5,493 nucleotides of DNA from CAYUFB01 sp964444125 (GTDB taxonomy: Bacteria > Patescibacteriota > Dojkabacteria > B142 > JAFGMG01), in assembly GCA_964444125.1 (NCBI GenBank), contig CAYUFB010000033.1, positions 1 to 5,493 of the forward strand, in the 5' to 3' direction. The translations under genes were made by a program, and so were the position numbers. Below are positions 4,542 through 5,493 of this stretch, piece after piece. Each line of letters begins with the position of its first letter. Position 1 is the first letter of the stretch. The notes under the pieces are model-generated. The model was not told where the DNA came from. It saw nothing but the letters and a program-made list of their open reading frames with translations, and ran no database searches.

Positions 4542-5493
4542 AAGGGAAGCTTTTTGACAAGAATTCAATAGCTTCTTTTGGGCCTGCAGCTTTGATTAAT
4601 TCATAATTTCTTCCTTTGCCCTCAAACCAAGTAATTTGTCTTTTTGCGTATCGTCGATGAGAACTAGCTATCTGCGTATGAAGGTTTTCAATAGGAATCT
4701 CATTATCTAAATATTTAATTACTTGTTTATATCCAGTTGATTGTAATGGCTTAAGATTCTTATCATATCCATCTTCAAGTATATTCTGTACTTCTTGCAC
4801 AAAACCACTCTTTAGCATTTTCTCTACTCGTTTTTCTATCAACTTTTTCAATTGTTCTCTATCAAATTCAGGATAAAAAAATATGACATTTGCCTCAATT
4901 CCTTCAGAGATTTTAGTCAAATCTGATTGTGTTTCAAGTTTTTCAATTAATCTAATTAGTCTTCTTGGATTATTTCTATCAGAGTTATTTAGACTATCCA
5001 AACTCCCCCCAATCTTAGTAACCATTTTCTGCAAATCGAGCAGATTAAGGCGATTTAATTTTTCCCGAAACTTTGTATCAGTTATGCCCGAGATTTTGTA
5101 GCCTTTGATCACACTATCAATGTACAATCCTGTTCCTCCAACTAGAATTGGTGTTTTGCCTTTTTGCCAAATATCATTGATGATATTTGTGGCCAGAAAT
5201 TGATAATCAGCGAGAGAAAACGTTTCATCCAGATCCACAACATCAAATAACCAGCCTATTATTTCAGTATTTTCAATTTTGTAAGCATCTATTACATAAG
5301 TCCTTTTGTCATTGGTATTTGTGTAATGTTTGCTGATATCCGTTTTTGCCAAAACGCCTTTGTTTGATCCTATATCGAGTCTTTTATATATTTGTACAGA
5401 ATCAGCATTGATTATTTCTCCATCAATACTCTTTGCAAGTTCCAATGCCAAATTCGTCTTGCCTGTTGCCGTTGGACCGCCTATTACTATTAA
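4534..5493 (-). CDS. miaA: tRNA dimethylallyltransferase MiaA (5' end beyond right edge)
   Basis: MiaA transfers dimethylallyl from DMAPP to N6 of A37 in tRNAs reading UNN codons, the first step to ms2i6A. The visible 319 residues start within the first strand (LIVIGG). Seen in order are the P-loop GPTATGKT (6-13), NADSVQIYKRLDIG (29-42) with the conserved catalytic Asp at 31, VVDLDETFSLADYQ (85-98, the usual DP.E.YSVA.F), the DMAPP-pocket motif ILVGGTGLY (116-124), NNPRRLIRLIE (174-184), GYKQVIKYL (254-262) and RRYAKRQITWF (280-290). Only a few N-terminal residues can be missing, because the P-loop normally begins about ten residues in. Residues 46-80 hold a longer segment than the short HHLID-type linker of model MiaA proteins. 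The TTG at 5449-5451 is internal to the P-loop domain and is not the true start. rarA follows 12 bp downstream. Confidence 0.97.
   Translation of the reverse strand, partial: LIVIGGPTATGKTNLALELAKSIDGEIINADSVQIYKRLDIGSNKGVLAKTDISKHYTNTNDKRTYVIDAYKIENTEIIGWLFDVVDLDETFSLADYQFLATNIINDIWQKGKTPILVGGTGLYIDSVIKGYKISGITDTKFREKLNRLNLLDLQKMVTKIGGSLDSLNNSDRNNPRRLIRLIEKLETQSDLTKISEGIEANVIFFYPEFDREQLKKLIEKRVEKMLKSGFVQEVQNILEDGYDKNLKPLQSTGYKQVIKYLDNEIPIENLHTQIASSHRRYAKRQITWFEGKGRNYELIKAAGPKEAIEFLSKSFPFR

Noticed and set aside
4371..4571. Open frames of about 62-65 codons on both strands around the miaA-rarA junction
   Set aside because: They overlap the well-supported ends of miaA and rarA in other frames and have no family features.
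1..5493. Recoded UGA (as in Gracilibacteria/Absconditabacteria)
   Set aside because: All recognisable proteins are complete under the standard code and no in-frame TGA interrupts a conserved domain.
1..5493. CRISPR array, tRNA, rRNA or insertion sequence
   Set aside because: No regularly spaced long repeats, cloverleaf arms, rRNA signatures, transposase motifs or terminal inverted repeats were found on reading both strands.

Overview
The window is AT-rich (about one third G+C by eye) and reads as a small-genome bacterium, most likely from the Patescibacteria/CPR radiation. The reasons are short compact versions of housekeeping proteins (Mfd with a shrunken N-terminus, a 106-residue SSB without an acidic tail), almost no Shine-Dalgarno motifs, and -10 boxes lying a few bases from start codons. 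The exact lineage cannot be told from this sequence. The standard bacterial code fits: all six complete 3' ends use TAA, and no frame needs TGA to be read through.

Layout, left to right. 1-814 (minus): 5' part of mfd, running off the left edge. 815-885: divergent promoter region. 886-2736 (plus): three genes, namely two small unrecognised proteins overlapping by one base (178 and 199 aa, possibly distant paralogs) and then a 230-aa arginyl/leucyl-tRNA-protein transferase-like protein (ATE1/Bpt family) that lacks the family's cysteine cluster. 2741-2800: a bidirectional terminator between convergent genes. 2802-3122 (minus): a minimal ssb. 3123-3252: regulatory spacer with three palindromes. 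3253-4521 (minus): rarA. 4534-5493 (minus): miaA, running off the right edge and lacking only its first few codons.

Functionally the minus strand is housekeeping: transcription-coupled repair (mfd), single-strand binding (ssb), replication-fork maintenance (rarA) and tRNA A37 prenylation (miaA). miaA and rarA are 12 bp apart and probably co-transcribed. The accessory part is the plus-strand trio. Genes A and B are translationally coupled. The transferase-like gene follows after 22 bp and has its own apparent promoter directly against its ATG. This trio is the best candidate for something undescribed, but its function is not readable from sequence alone.
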